The notes under the pieces are model-generated. The model did not search any database. It worked only from the letters and a program-made list of their open reading frames with translations, and was not told the origin of the DNA. Position numbers and translations under genes: made by a program. A stretch of 64,000 bases of DNA from NCBI RefSeq assembly GCF_000422925.1, contig NZ_AUGZ01000013.1:1-64000 (forward strand), in the 5' to 3' direction. Every line of letters starts with the position of its first letter. Within the stretch, counting starts at the first letter, position 1. The stretch comes from Paludibacterium yongneupense DSM 18731 (GTDB lineage Bacteria; Pseudomonadota; Gammaproteobacteria; Burkholderiales; Chromobacteriaceae). Shown here one piece after another: positions 52,412 through 61,394 of this stretch.

Positions 52412-54208
52412 ATGAAAGCTTACATCAACGGACAGGAAATCGCTTTCGAACCCGAGCAGACCATCCTCGAGGTCGCACGGAAGAACGACATCTATATTCC
52501 GACGCTGTGCGAGCTGCACGACATCGACCATGCCCCCGGCACCTGTCGCGTCTGCCTGGTCGAACTTCGGCAGCACAGCGGGGATGACGCGCAGTACGTG
52601 ACCGCATGCGACACGCCGCTGCGGGAAGGCTGGCAGGTTCTGACCCGCACCGCCGAAGTGCAGGAGATGCGCCGCCTGCAACTGGAAATGACGATGGCCG
52701 ACCACCATCAGTCCTGTTCCACCTGTTCACGCACCGGCAACTGCGAGCTGCTGGCGGCAGCCAACTCGGTGGGGCTGCAGCATGTCCGTTTTCACTATTC
52801 CGAAGGCTGGGAGAACGAAGATCCGATCATCGAAGGCCAGCCCATCGTTTACGACCGCAGCCGCTGCATCCGCTGCCAGCGCTGCGTGGCGGTCTGCCGC
52901 AGCGTGCAGAATATCGATGCGCTGGAGCTGAGCGGCTGGGGCAATACCGCGGGCGTGCGGCTGAAAGGCGGCTCGGTCGATGCCTCGCCTTGCGTCAGTT
53001 GCGGGCAATGCCTGATGGTGTGCCCGACCGGCGCCCTATCCGAGCATGACCAGACGCAAGAGGTGCTCGATTATCTGGCCGACCCGGAGATCACCACCGT
53101 ATTCCAGATGGCGCCCGCCATCCGCGTCGGCTTCGGCGAGGAATTCGGCCTGCCGCCGGGATTCAACGTAGAAGGCCAGATCATCGCCGCCCTGCGCAAG
53201 ATCGGGGCCGACATCATTCTCGACACCAACTTCGCCGCCGACGTCGTGATCATGGAGGAAGGCACCGAACTGCTCGGTCAGTTGAAGCAAGACAAGCGCC
53301 CCACCTTCACCTCATGCTGCCCGGGCTGGATTACCTTTGCCGAGAAACATTACCCCGAGATATTGCCCTACCTGTCCTCCACCCGTTCCCCGCAGCAGGT
53401 GCTGGGGGTCATCGCGAAAACCTATCTGGCCGAGAAGCGCGGCATCGATCCGGCCAGGATGCGCGTGATCTCCATCATGCCGTGCACCGCGAAGAAAGGT
53501 GAGGCCGCACGCAGCGAACTCGGGCGCGATGGCCGGCCCGATGTCGATATCGTACTGACGATTCGCGAATTCGCCCGTCTGCTGCGCCGCGAGGGCATCG
53601 ATATCAAGACGCTGCAGCCCTCCGCCTTCGATGACCCGTATATGAGCGAATACTCGGGTGCCGGCGCGATCTTCGGAACCACCGGCGGCGTTATGGAAGC
53701 GGCCTTGCGCACCATGTATTTCGTGGTCAACGGCAAGGAACTGGAGCACGTCGAAATCACGCAGCTGCGCGGTTTCGAGAACGTCCGCACCGCAACCGTT
53801 AATCTCGGCGGCGAATATGGCGAAATCAAGGTCGCCATGTGTCATGGACTCAAAGGCACGCGCGAAATCGTCGAAGGCGTCCTGGCCGGCACATCGGACT
53901 TTGATTTCATCGAAGTCATGGCCTGCCCGGGCGGCTGCGTCGACGGCGGCGGCACCTTGCGGTCGAAAAAAGCCTATCTGCCCTTCGCGCTCAAACGGCG
54001 CGAAACCCTGTATGGCATCGACCGGGGCACCAAGGCGCGGCAATCGCACAACAACACCCAGGTACAGCGTTTGTATGCCGACTTCCTGGAAGCGCCGCAC
54101 TCGGAAAAAGCGCACCATCTGTTGCATACGCACTATACCGAGCGCAAATCGACGCTGTGGAGCGGACTCGAATCCGTGCAGGGCAAGGCGGAGAGCACGA
54201 AAGACTGA
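52412..54208 (+). CDS. hydA: [FeFe] hydrogenase, group A (HydA)
   Basis: This is a 598-residue iron-only hydrogenase. In order: a [2Fe-2S] domain (Cys33, 45, 48, 66), the His/Cys3 [4Fe-4S] motif HHQSCSTCSRTGNC, two [4Fe-4S] motifs (CIRCQRCVAVC; CVSCGQCLMVC) and the H-domain. H-cluster motifs are complete: TSCCPGW (Cys302, proton relay, and Cys303, ligand), MPCTAKKGE (Cys358) and MACPGGCVDGGG (Cys505, Cys509). The residues after L3 are TL where QP is usual. No export signal, so it is cytoplasmic. I chose the ATG at 52412; an in-frame GTG at 52403 is possible. HydE, HydF and HydG, required for activity, are not in the window. Confidence 0.97.
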   Translation: MKAYINGQEIAFEPEQTILEVARKNDIYIPTLCELHDIDHAPGTCRVCLVELRQHSGDDAQYVTACDTPLREGWQVLTRTAEVQEMRRLQLEMTMADHHQSCSTCSRTGNCELLAAANSVGLQHVRFHYSEGWENEDPIIEGQPIVYDRSRCIRCQRCVAVCRSVQNIDALELSGWGNTAGVRLKGGSVDASPCVSCGQCLMVCPTGALSEHDQTQEVLDYLADPEITTVFQMAPAIRVGFGEEFGLPPGFNVEGQIIAALRKIGADIILDTNFAADVVIMEEGTELLGQLKQDKRPTFTSCCPGWITFAEKHYPEILPYLSSTRSPQQVLGVIAKTYLAEKRGIDPARMRVISIMPCTAKKGEAARSELGRDGRPDVDIVLTIREFARLLRREGIDIKTLQPSAFDDPYMSEYSGAGAIFGTTGGVMEAALRTMYFVVNGKELEHVEITQLRGFENVRTATVNLGGEYGEIKVAMCHGLKGTREIVEGVLAGTSDFDFIEVMACPGGCVDGGGTLRSKKAYLPFALKRRETLYGIDRGTKARQSHNNTQVQRLYADFLEAPHSEKAHHLLHTHYTERKSTLWSGLESVQGKAESTKD

Positions 54209-54223
54209 GCCGCCCACGCGCAG

Positions 54224-54256
54224 ACGGCCCGGACAGCGGCCTGTCCGGGCCGTTTT
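54224..54256 (+). terminator. Intrinsic terminator after hydA
   Basis: ACGGCCCGGACAG (54224-54236) pairs perfectly with CTGTCCGGGCCGT (54241-54253) around a 4-base loop and ends in TTTT. It closes the [FeFe] hydrogenase operon and the redox island. Confidence 0.9.
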
Positions 54257-54440
54257 CATTTCAGGCCGGCTCCGGCACCCCACGCGGATAGGCACGACAT
54301 CCGCCATCGCCGGGCGACCGGCGTTGCCGACGAAAGCCGGCGCCGCGCGCATCCGGCGCGATGTTCAGGCGCGGCGCCCATGCCGGGACGATCCGGCGCC
54401 CGGGCCGGCCGAGCGGTCGATCGCACGGTCAGCGCCCATT

Positions 54441-55436
54441 TCATTTCTCGGCCATCGCCTCAAACGCTGCCGAGTATCGGGCGCCCGAAATGTTTTCGGG
54501 CGCGAACGTCGCTTCAAGCCGGGCGCATTCCTCGGCGGACAATTGCAGCGCGGCCGCGGCGACATTCTGCTCCAGGTGCCCGAGGCGTTTGGCACCGGGG
54601 ATCGGAATGATGTCACCGCCCTGGGCCAGCACCCAGGCCAGGGCGACTTGTGCAGCGCTCATTCCTTTTGCGACCGCGATTTCTTCGATCACCGCCACCA
54701 GGCTGCGGTTCGCCTCCACGTGCCCAGGCTGGAAGCGCGGCAGATTGTGGCGGAAATCGCCCGCTTCCAGCATGGCGGCAGCGGGCACCTTGCCGGTCAG
54801 GAAGCCGCGGCCGAGAGGGCTGAACGGCACGAAGGAAATGCCCAGCTCGCGGCAGGCGTCAAGAACGCCATTGGTTTCGACATCGCGCGTCCACAGTGAA
54901 TATTCGCTCTGCAAAGCCGTGATCGGGTGGATGGCATGGGCGCGGCGCAGCGTATCGGCAGAGACTTCGGAAAGACCGATCGCACGGACCTTGCCCTCGG
55001 TCACCAGTTCGGCCATTGCGCCGACACTTTCTTCGATGGGTACCGCCGGATCGACACGGTGCAGATAGTAGAGGTCGATGACATCGGTATCGAGCCGCTT
55101 CAGCGAGGCTTCCGCGACGGCGCGCGCATTTTCGGGACGTCCATCCGTTCCGGTGATCTCGCCGAAATCGCTACGATCCCGGTTGTAGACGAAACCGAAT
55201 TTCGTCGCGATGAGCACCCGCTCCCGGTGAGGCTTGAGCGCCTTGCCCAGAAGTATCTCGTTGCGATAGGGGCCATAAACCTCGGCAGTGTCGAAGAAGG
55301 TCACGCCAAGTTCGACTGCGCGATGCAGGGTCCGGATCGAGCTGGCTTCATCCTGGACGCCATACGCCTGGCTCAGTCCCATGCAGCCCAGGCCGATGGC
55401 CGAGACCTCGGTTTTTCCTAATTTGCGATGTTCCAT
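54441..55436 (-). CDS. Aldo/keto reductase
   Basis: This 331-residue NADPH-dependent aldo/keto reductase of the AKR11/13-like bacterial type shows IGLGCMGLSQAYG, the catalytic tetrad Asp-Tyr in FFDTAEVYGPYRNE, Lys in IATKFGF, His in YYLHRVDP and a C-terminal PIPGAKRLGHLEQN cofactor motif. It reduces aldehydes or ketones to alcohols. It is divergent from a LysR regulator gene with 105 bp between the starts, which probably controls it. Its proximity to the aldehyde-oxidising island may be coincidental. Confidence 0.93.
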   Translation of the reverse strand: MEHRKLGKTEVSAIGLGCMGLSQAYGVQDEASSIRTLHRAVELGVTFFDTAEVYGPYRNEILLGKALKPHRERVLIATKFGFVYNRDRSDFGEITGTDGRPENARAVAEASLKRLDTDVIDLYYLHRVDPAVPIEESVGAMAELVTEGKVRAIGLSEVSADTLRRAHAIHPITALQSEYSLWTRDVETNGVLDACRELGISFVPFSPLGRGFLTGKVPAAAMLEAGDFRHNLPRFQPGHVEANRSLVAVIEEIAVAKGMSAAQVALAWVLAQGGDIIPIPGAKRLGHLEQNVAAAALQLSAEECARLEATFAPENISGARYSAAFEAMAEK

Positions 55437-55541
55437 AACGTGTTCCTCTCTGGAATTGGCTGGAATACGAGCATGGTAATGGCGACGACAGACACTGATA
55501 ACCCGTGCAAAAAAGAATGGGGCGATCTAAAATATAGAACA

Positions 55542-56429
55542 ATGGATCGAACGCAGCTTTCCCAACTCGTCGTTTTCGTCACCGTCGCCAAGGCCGGGAG
55601 TTTTCGTGCGGCGGCCGATCAACTCGGCATCGCGCCTTCCGCCGTCAGCCACGCCGTTTCGACGCTGGAGGACGCCCTGGGGCTGCGACTGCTGGCAAGA
55701 ACCACGCGTTCGACACGTCCGACCGAGGAGGGGGAACGCCTTCTGGCACGCGTCGCAGCTCCCCTCGCCGAAATCGAAACGGGATTCGCGGATGTCACGG
55801 AGGGAGCCGTTGCGCCTTCTGGTCCCTTGCGGATCACGATGCCGCTCCTCGCCGTCCAGGAGATCATCATGCCTCGGCTGCCGGAGTTCGCGGCGCTCTA
55901 CCCGGCGATTGAACTCGATATTCGCGTTTCGGATGTGTTTGAAAACATCGTCGAGAACGGGTGCGACGCAGGGATCCGGCTCGGGGAGAGCCTGGAGGTC
56001 GACATGATCGCGGTACGCGCTGGCGGAGCACGGCGCGGCATGATCGTCGGCTCCCCCGCTTACTTCGCAAAACATCCCAAACCCCTGCACCCCCGCGATC
56101 TGGCCGCACACAACTGCATCCGCCGCCGGTTCCAGAGCGGACGCATCTACCGCTGGGAATTGGAACACGACGGGCATGCGATCAGCGTTGGCGTAAAGGG
56201 CAATGTGATCCTGCCACAGCAGGAACTGATGAGGCAGGCCGCTCTCGACGGCATTGGCCTGGCTTTTCTGTTCGAGAAAACCGTTTCGGCCGATGTACGG
56301 GAAGGCAAACTGATCTCCGTCATGGAAGAATGGTGTCCACCCTTCGATGGCTTTTATATCTACTATCCTTCCCGGCGCCTGATGCGTCCTGCATTGCGGG
56401 CCTTTCTCGAATTCTTCCGTTACGGGTAG
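55542..56429 (+). CDS. LysR family transcriptional regulator
   Basis: This 295-residue LysR protein has a winged helix-turn-helix at the N-terminus (FVTVAKAGSFRAAADQLGIA, PSAVSHAVSTLEDALGLRLL) and a periplasmic-binding-like effector domain ending near residue 290. I chose the ATG at 55542 (MDRTQLSQ), which fits the family start; the upstream frame is spurious. The sequence is of the type that regulates an adjacent oxidoreductase. It is transcribed away from the aldo/keto reductase gene, and the effector is unknown. Confidence 0.93.
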   Translation: MDRTQLSQLVVFVTVAKAGSFRAAADQLGIAPSAVSHAVSTLEDALGLRLLARTTRSTRPTEEGERLLARVAAPLAEIETGFADVTEGAVAPSGPLRITMPLLAVQEIIMPRLPEFAALYPAIELDIRVSDVFENIVENGCDAGIRLGESLEVDMIAVRAGGARRGMIVGSPAYFAKHPKPLHPRDLAAHNCIRRRFQSGRIYRWELEHDGHAISVGVKGNVILPQQELMRQAALDGIGLAFLFEKTVSADVREGKLISVMEEWCPPFDGFYIYYPSRRLMRPALRAFLEFFRYG

Positions 56430-56778
56430 TCTGCGCAACGCGCAGTTCGAGGCGCGAGTGCGGCGTGGACGGATTGCGACAGGAAGCCGCCGGACGGGCT
56501 CCTGTCTTGTCGTCGCGCTTGCCGGCCTCGTGTTTCGACACGCCCAGGCATGCGAGCGCGGCGCCCCGGTATGGCTCCACGCCCACGCAAGCGCCAGTGC
56601 TTCAGTGGGCCGACAAACCCCTGACCGGCCGTGCCGTATCGGTTCCTCTAGAGCCTCGCCCTCCCGCGCAAGACGTGACATCGGGCATTTTTTGCCCGCG
56701 CGGCACAGCTTTCCCTGCCAGAACGGCATCTATTGAGTAGGATAAAGTAATGACACTACTCATGGCAGGGAGAACGTC
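56430..56778. other. Intergenic region of ~350 bp, no gene seen
   Basis: The interval between the LysR gene and the diguanylate cyclase has GC-rich sequence with short frames on both strands but no protein-like translation. A less GC-rich stretch just before 56779 (around GGATAAAGTAATGACA) probably holds the promoter and ribosome site of the next gene. Confidence 0.4.
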
Positions 56779-58092
56779 ATGGCAGGACGGGAAGAAATCG
56801 CCGTCGAAGTACTCGGAGAGGACGAGACTTACCGCGCCCTGTTCGACAATATGCTCAACGGACTCGCCTATTGCCGCATGCTGTACGAGGACGACCGTGC
56901 GGTCGACTTCGTCTACCTGGCGGTCAACCAGGCCTTCGTCTCCCAGACCGGCCTGAGCGACGTGATCGGTCGCCGCGCCTCCGATGTTCTGCCGGGGCTG
57001 CGCGAGACCGACGACGACCTGTTGCAGGCTTATGGCCGCGTTGCCGCAAGCGGAAAGCCCGAGCGCTTCGAACACTATCTGAATGTGCTGCAAATGTGGC
57101 GTTCGGTCTCGGTCTACTGCCCCAAACCCGGGCATATCGTCGCCATCTTCGACATCATCACCGAGCGCAAGCAGGCAGAAGCCCGGCTCAACGTGGCGCT
57201 GGCCGAAGCCGAACGCTTGCGCCGAGCGCTCGATCACGTCCCCGCCTACATTTATATGAAGGATCTCGAACATCGTTATATCTACGCGAATAAATTGACG
57301 ATGGAACTGTTCGGCGGCACCGCGCGCGACCTGATCGGCAAAACGGACGAGGATTTTTTCCCGGCTTCGACCGTGGCGAAGTTGCACGAGGTCGACAACC
57401 GGGTGTTCGCCGGCGCCTTGACGGGCGAAGAAATCGAGATCCCCGGCGCCGACGGCCATCTGCGCGTGTATTGGGAGGTGAAAGCCCCCATCTTCGAGCA
57501 GGCCGGGGCCGACCGGGTCTGGGGTCTGGTCGGCATTTCGACCGACATCACCGAACACAAGGAACTGGAAGCGCGCCTTGAAATCCAGGCGCACACCGAC
57601 TTCCTGACCGGCTTGCCCAACCGCAGCTACTTCTTCGAGCTGGCTGAAAAAGAACGCGCGCGCGCGGTGCGCTACAAGGCGGCCTTGTCGCTGGTCATGA
57701 TAGACCTCGACCATTTCAAGCTGATCAACGATACCTATGGACACGAAGTAGGCGACCGCGCCCTGCGCGAATTCGCCCACGTCTGCCGCCAAACCTTGCG
57801 CGACCCCGATTTGATCGGTCGCATCGGCGGCGAGGAATTTGCCGTTCTTTTGCCCGAAACCAGCGGTTGGCAAGCCTACGAAGCCGCCGACCGTCTGCGT
57901 CTGGCGATCGCGGCGATCCGGCTGCCTATCGAACGCGGACTGCCGGTCCAGTTCACGGCCTCGCTCGGTGTCGCCTCCCTGACCGAGAGCGACGTCAACC
58001 TCGATGTCTTTCTCAACCGCGCCGACCGCGCCTTGTTCGAGGCCAAGCGCAATGGCCGCAACCGGACGTGCGAGATCCCGGAAGGCAAGTGA
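56779..58092 (+). CDS. PAS-PAS-GGDEF diguanylate cyclase
   Basis: This 437-residue soluble signalling enzyme makes c-di-GMP from two GTP. Two PAS domains (~residues 12-130 with [22 protein letters not shown]; ~145-265 with [20 protein letters not shown] and a PAC motif) precede a GGDEF domain (~270-435). The active-site motif is GGEEF and is preceded five residues upstream by an RDPD I-site, so product inhibition is expected. The pattern [11 protein letters not shown] opens the domain. No membrane segment is present. GGGAGAA stands before the ATG. The sensed signal is unknown. Confidence 0.94.
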   Translation: MAGREEIAVEVLGEDETYRALFDNMLNGLAYCRMLYEDDRAVDFVYLAVNQAFVSQTGLSDVIGRRASDVLPGLRETDDDLLQAYGRVAASGKPERFEHYLNVLQMWRSVSVYCPKPGHIVAIFDIITERKQAEARLNVALAEAERLRRALDHVPAYIYMKDLEHRYIYANKLTMELFGGTARDLIGKTDEDFFPASTVAKLHEVDNRVFAGALTGEEIEIPGADGHLRVYWEVKAPIFEQAGADRVWGLVGISTDITEHKELEARLEIQAHTDFLTGLPNRSYFFELAEKERARAVRYKAALSLVMIDLDHFKLINDTYGHEVGDRALREFAHVCRQTLRDPDLIGRIGGEEFAVLLPETSGWQAYEAADRLRLAIAAIRLPIERGLPVQFTASLGVASLTESDVNLDVFLNRADRALFEAKRNGRNRTCEIPEGK

Positions 58093-58186
58093 AGGCGGCG
58101 ATTTGTCAGCACCCGCGGCGAAGGCTACCATACCGCCTTCTCCACTTCGGCGCCGGCGACACCCGGCGCAGACAAGCGAACAGCCG

Positions 58187-59125
58187 ATGGTCACCACGGA
58201 CAAGCGTCTGCACCCGCGCAACCGGCATCAGGGGCGCTATGATTTTGCGGCCCTGATCGCGGCCTGCCCGGCTCTTTCCTCCCATGTCGCGCCCAATGCC
58301 TACGGCGACGACTCCATCGACTTCGCCGACCCGACGGCCGTCAGGCAACTCAACCGCGCCCTGCTTGCGCACGACTACGGCGTCGTCGGCTGGGATATCC
58401 CGGACGGCTATTTGTGCCCGCCCATTCCCGGGCGCGCCGATTACCTGCATTATCTGGCCGATTTACTGGCGTCCGGGCGCAAGCGCTCCATCCCGCGCGG
58501 CACGGCAGTGCGGGTACTCGACATCGGTGTCGGAGCCAACTGCGTCTACCCCTTGATCGGCCATGCCGAGTATGGCTGGCGTTTCGTCGGCAGCGACATC
58601 GATGACGGCGCGCTGAACAGCGCGCGTGCCATCCTCGCCGCCAATCCGGCGATGTCGGCGGCGATCGAACTGCGGCGCCAGAACGATCCGAATGCGATTT
58701 TCGACACCGTCATCCGTGCGGGCGAACGCTTCGACCTCACCCTGTGCAACCCGCCCTTCCACGCCTCACGCGCCGAAGCCGGCGCAGGCACGCGCAGGAA
58801 ATGGCAGAACCTCGGACGCGGCGACACGCGCGATACCCGCCTGAATTTCGGCGGACGCCAGTCCGAGCTTTGGTGCCCGGGCGGCGAAGAGGCCTTCATC
58901 GGGCGCATGATAGCGGACAGCGTGCGTTTCGCCGACCGCTGCTGCTGGTTCAGCAGCCTGGTATCGAAAGCGGCCAGCCTGCCCGCACTGCGGCGCGCGC
59001 TCAAGCACAGCGCCGTGCGCCACAGCACGATCCTCGCGATGGCTCAGGGGCAGAAGCAGAGCCGCGTACTCGCATGGACCTTTCTCGACGCGGCAGGACG
59101 GCGCGACTGGCACAGCGGCGGCTAA
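58187..59125 (+). CDS. rlmF: 23S rRNA (adenine(1618)-N6)-methyltransferase RlmF
   Basis: RlmF methylates A1618 of 23S rRNA. The 312-residue protein has the family start [18 protein letters not shown], the SAM-binding [32 protein letters not shown] and the N6-adenine motif [11 protein letters not shown], plus [21 protein letters not shown] chose the ATG at 58187 ([10 protein letters not shown]); the long frame upstream overlaps the diguanylate cyclase and has no homology. It converges on ctlX with only 15 bp between the stops. Confidence 0.95.
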   Translation: MVTTDKRLHPRNRHQGRYDFAALIAACPALSSHVAPNAYGDDSIDFADPTAVRQLNRALLAHDYGVVGWDIPDGYLCPPIPGRADYLHYLADLLASGRKRSIPRGTAVRVLDIGVGANCVYPLIGHAEYGWRFVGSDIDDGALNSARAILAANPAMSAAIELRRQNDPNAIFDTVIRAGERFDLTLCNPPFHASRAEAGAGTRRKWQNLGRGDTRDTRLNFGGRQSELWCPGGEEAFIGRMIADSVRFADRCCWFSSLVSKAASLPALRRALKHSAVRHSTILAMAQGQKQSRVLAWTFLDAAGRRDWHSGG

Positions 59126-59140
59126 GCTCCCGGGCGGGCG

Positions 59141-60106
59141 TCAGGCCGGCGGCAGGAAGTTTTCCGCGATCATGCAGCGCGCGCCGCCGCCCCCCAGATC
59201 CTCGATGGTATTCAACGGAGATTTGGCGATAGTCGCATAGGCCGTCAGCCTCGCCTGCTGATCGGCATCGAACGCGGCCCAGGCGCGCGTCGACATCGCC
59301 AGCACCGGACCTCCTCCGGCACCGGACAGTTCGAGCACATTGCCGGCGAAACATTCCATCTGGGCGTGGCTGATCGCGATAATCGTCTTTCCGTCCCCCT
59401 CCAGCGAAGAAATGACCCCCTGGCGCTGTCGCACGTCGACGATGGCTTCGAGACACACCAGCGCCAGCGTGCGTCCCACGCTCATCATCACATTGGTGTG
59501 ATAGATCGCATGCCCGTTGCGGTCGAACGCTTCGAACAACACCAGATGGCAAGCCAGTTGCGCGGCCACCTTCTCTATCGCTTCCGGATGACATCGGCTG
59601 GACAGGCAGGCATAGATGATACGATTTTCATGATCGAAAACCATCGCGCCCGTACCCTCCAGGTATTTCCCCTCGTGCTCGAAGTAGCTGAGATCGACGA
59701 TCCTGGAGACCTGATAATCGCCCATCAGACGGCGGATCACGGCAGGCTTGCGTTCGCGGCGGCGGCTTGGCGCCTCCATCGGATAGGTGACGATGGTTCC
59801 ATCGTGCAACAGGCTGATCCAGTTGTTCGGAAACAGCGAATCGGGCGTTCTGTCGTCGCCGCTATCGTGAAAGACCTGAACCTGCACGCCAGCACCGCGG
59901 ATGGCTTCGACATAGCGATCGAACTCGAACAGCGCCGTACGCTGCGCCGATTGCGCATCGTGCCCGCTGCGTTGAAAGCGGTTCGATGACATCGTCTCGG
60001 GATTCGCACAAAACCGGACCGGGCGCACCATGACGATGCGGCTGGCCGTCTGTGTCCTGGTCTGTGTCCTGGTCTGTGTCCTGGTCTGTGTCCTGGTCTG
60101 CGTCAT
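59141..60106 (-). CDS. ctlX: Arginine deiminase-related hydrolase, CtlX-like
   Basis: This 321-residue protein of the amidinotransferase/arginine-deiminase fold resembles CtlX, described as a citrulline utilisation hydrolase. It keeps VRPVRFCANPETM, LFPNNWISLLHDGTIVTYPM, YLEGTGAMVFDH, the His in GHAIYHTNVMMSVG and the Cys in GGGGARCMIAENF. The first ~20 residues are a TQTR repeat encoded by a 12-bp tandem repeat and are not part of the domain. I chose the ATG at 60106 with GAGG eight bases upstream; an ATG at 60112 is also in frame. It is translated just behind ornithine cyclodeaminase. Confidence 0.85.
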   Translation of the reverse strand: MTQTRTQTRTQTRTQTRTQTASRIVMVRPVRFCANPETMSSNRFQRSGHDAQSAQRTALFEFDRYVEAIRGAGVQVQVFHDSGDDRTPDSLFPNNWISLLHDGTIVTYPMEAPSRRRERKPAVIRRLMGDYQVSRIVDLSYFEHEGKYLEGTGAMVFDHENRIIYACLSSRCHPEAIEKVAAQLACHLVLFEAFDRNGHAIYHTNVMMSVGRTLALVCLEAIVDVRQRQGVISSLEGDGKTIIAISHAQMECFAGNVLELSGAGGGPVLAMSTRAWAAFDADQQARLTAYATIAKSPLNTIEDLGGGGARCMIAENFLPPA

Positions 60107-60108
60107 GC
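60049..60108. repeat. 12-bp tandem repeat in the 5' end of ctlX
   Basis: TCTGTGTCCTGG is repeated four times perfectly (60049-60096) and once imperfectly (60097-60108). The unit is four codons, so copy-number changes lengthen or shorten the TQTR tract without breaking the frame. Confidence 0.92.
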
Positions 60109-60115
60109 GCATGCC

Positions 60116-61129
60116 TCAGGCCAGGAGCTGGAAGAGGTTTTTCGGATCGGACGGTGCCGGCACCAGATCAATCGCATTCCCGATGCCATATCGTTCGGAC
60201 TGATCCAGTACATAGCGCAAGGCGGAAAAATCTTCCAGCGCAAACCCGACCGAGTCGAAAACCGTGATCTCATCCGCGCTTATCCGCCCCGGTCGCACAC
60301 CGGCCAAGACTTCCCATAGTTCGGTGACGGCGAAATCGGCGGGCATCTGCTGCAACTCGCCTTCGATACGGGTTTGCGCTTCGAACTCGACGAAAACCGT
60401 GGCCATGCCAAGGATATCGGGATGCAGTTCGGTCTTGCCCGGGCAGTCGCCGCCGACGGCGTTGACATGCATTCCGGGGCGGATCATGTCCGGGGTCAGG
60501 ATGGTAGCGTGGTTTTTATCGGCGGTGACCGTTGTGATGATGTCGGCTCCCTCCGTCGCCTCACGCGCCGACGCCGCGCGAATGAGGTGCAAGCCGGGGT
60601 GCCCCCCCAGGTTGGACAGCAGTTTGTCGGTCGCCGCGGGGTCGGTGTCGTAGAGGTGGAACGTGTCGATATTCAACAGCGTATGAAAAGCCAGCAACTG
60701 AAACTCGCTCTGTGCGCCATTGCCGATCAGGGCCATGATCTTTGCATCGGGCCGGGCCAGCACCTGTGCGACCAACGCCGATGTCGCCGCCGTGCGCAGG
60801 GCGGTGGTCAGGGTCAGCTCGCTGAGCAGGACAGGCAAGCCCGAGTCGACGCGCGCCAGCGCGCCGAAAGCCATGACGGTCAGCATGTCGAAGCGCGTAT
60901 TGCGAGGGTGGCCGTTGACATACTTGAAGCCGTAATAATGCCCATCCGAGATCGGCATCAGCTCGATCACGCCTTCGTCCGAATGATGCGCGATGCGCGG
61001 ACAGGTATCGAAGTCCGGCCAGCGCCGGAAATCGGCTTCGATATAGCGGGCGAGTTGAGCGATGAAGACCTCGGCTCCTATGGTTTTGACCAGCCGTTGC
61101 AGGTCGATGGTATCGATATAGCGTGTCAT
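60116..61129 (-). CDS. Ornithine cyclodeaminase
   Basis: This 337-residue protein of the ornithine cyclodeaminase/mu-crystallin family converts ornithine to proline and ammonia with NAD+. It has the N-terminal substrate domain (ELMPISDGHYYGFKYVNGHP), the TTALRTAATSALVAQVLA segment and a Rossmann fold (KIMALIGNGAQSEFQ). GMHVNAVGGDCPGKTEL and the acidic DSVGFALEDFSAL follow. The start has AAGGAAA upstream. It is followed three bases later by ctlX, so citrulline hydrolysis and ornithine use probably form one pathway to proline. Confidence 0.93.
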   Translation of the reverse strand: MTRYIDTIDLQRLVKTIGAEVFIAQLARYIEADFRRWPDFDTCPRIAHHSDEGVIELMPISDGHYYGFKYVNGHPRNTRFDMLTVMAFGALARVDSGLPVLLSELTLTTALRTAATSALVAQVLARPDAKIMALIGNGAQSEFQLLAFHTLLNIDTFHLYDTDPAATDKLLSNLGGHPGLHLIRAASAREATEGADIITTVTADKNHATILTPDMIRPGMHVNAVGGDCPGKTELHPDILGMATVFVEFEAQTRIEGELQQMPADFAVTELWEVLAGVRPGRISADEITVFDSVGFALEDFSALRYVLDQSERYGIGNAIDLVPAPSDPKNLFQLLA

Positions 61130-61394
61130 GTCGGCTCATTTCCTTGGGGTTGGCATGTGATTGCCGCGGGCTTATTTTCCCCCGCGCGCATGCCAGCCGA
61201 CAGTGTGCAAACTGCAAGAACGGCAGGTGAAAGCGAGCAAATCGCCAGAAAGAATCGACACGTTGACAAGAAGGGCATCAAGCCGCGAATCCCCGCGGGC
61301 GCGCAGGCCCGTCCGATACGACCGGCCCGCCTCGCCAGTCATGCCCCCGCGGCGTAGAATCGCAACTCTACCCCTTGCTGCCGCGGAGACCGTC

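Noticed and set aside
52412..54208. Assignment as a NuoG complex I subunit or a NarF/Nar1-like protein
   Set aside because: All three H-cluster motifs are complete, which NuoG and Nar1-like proteins lack.
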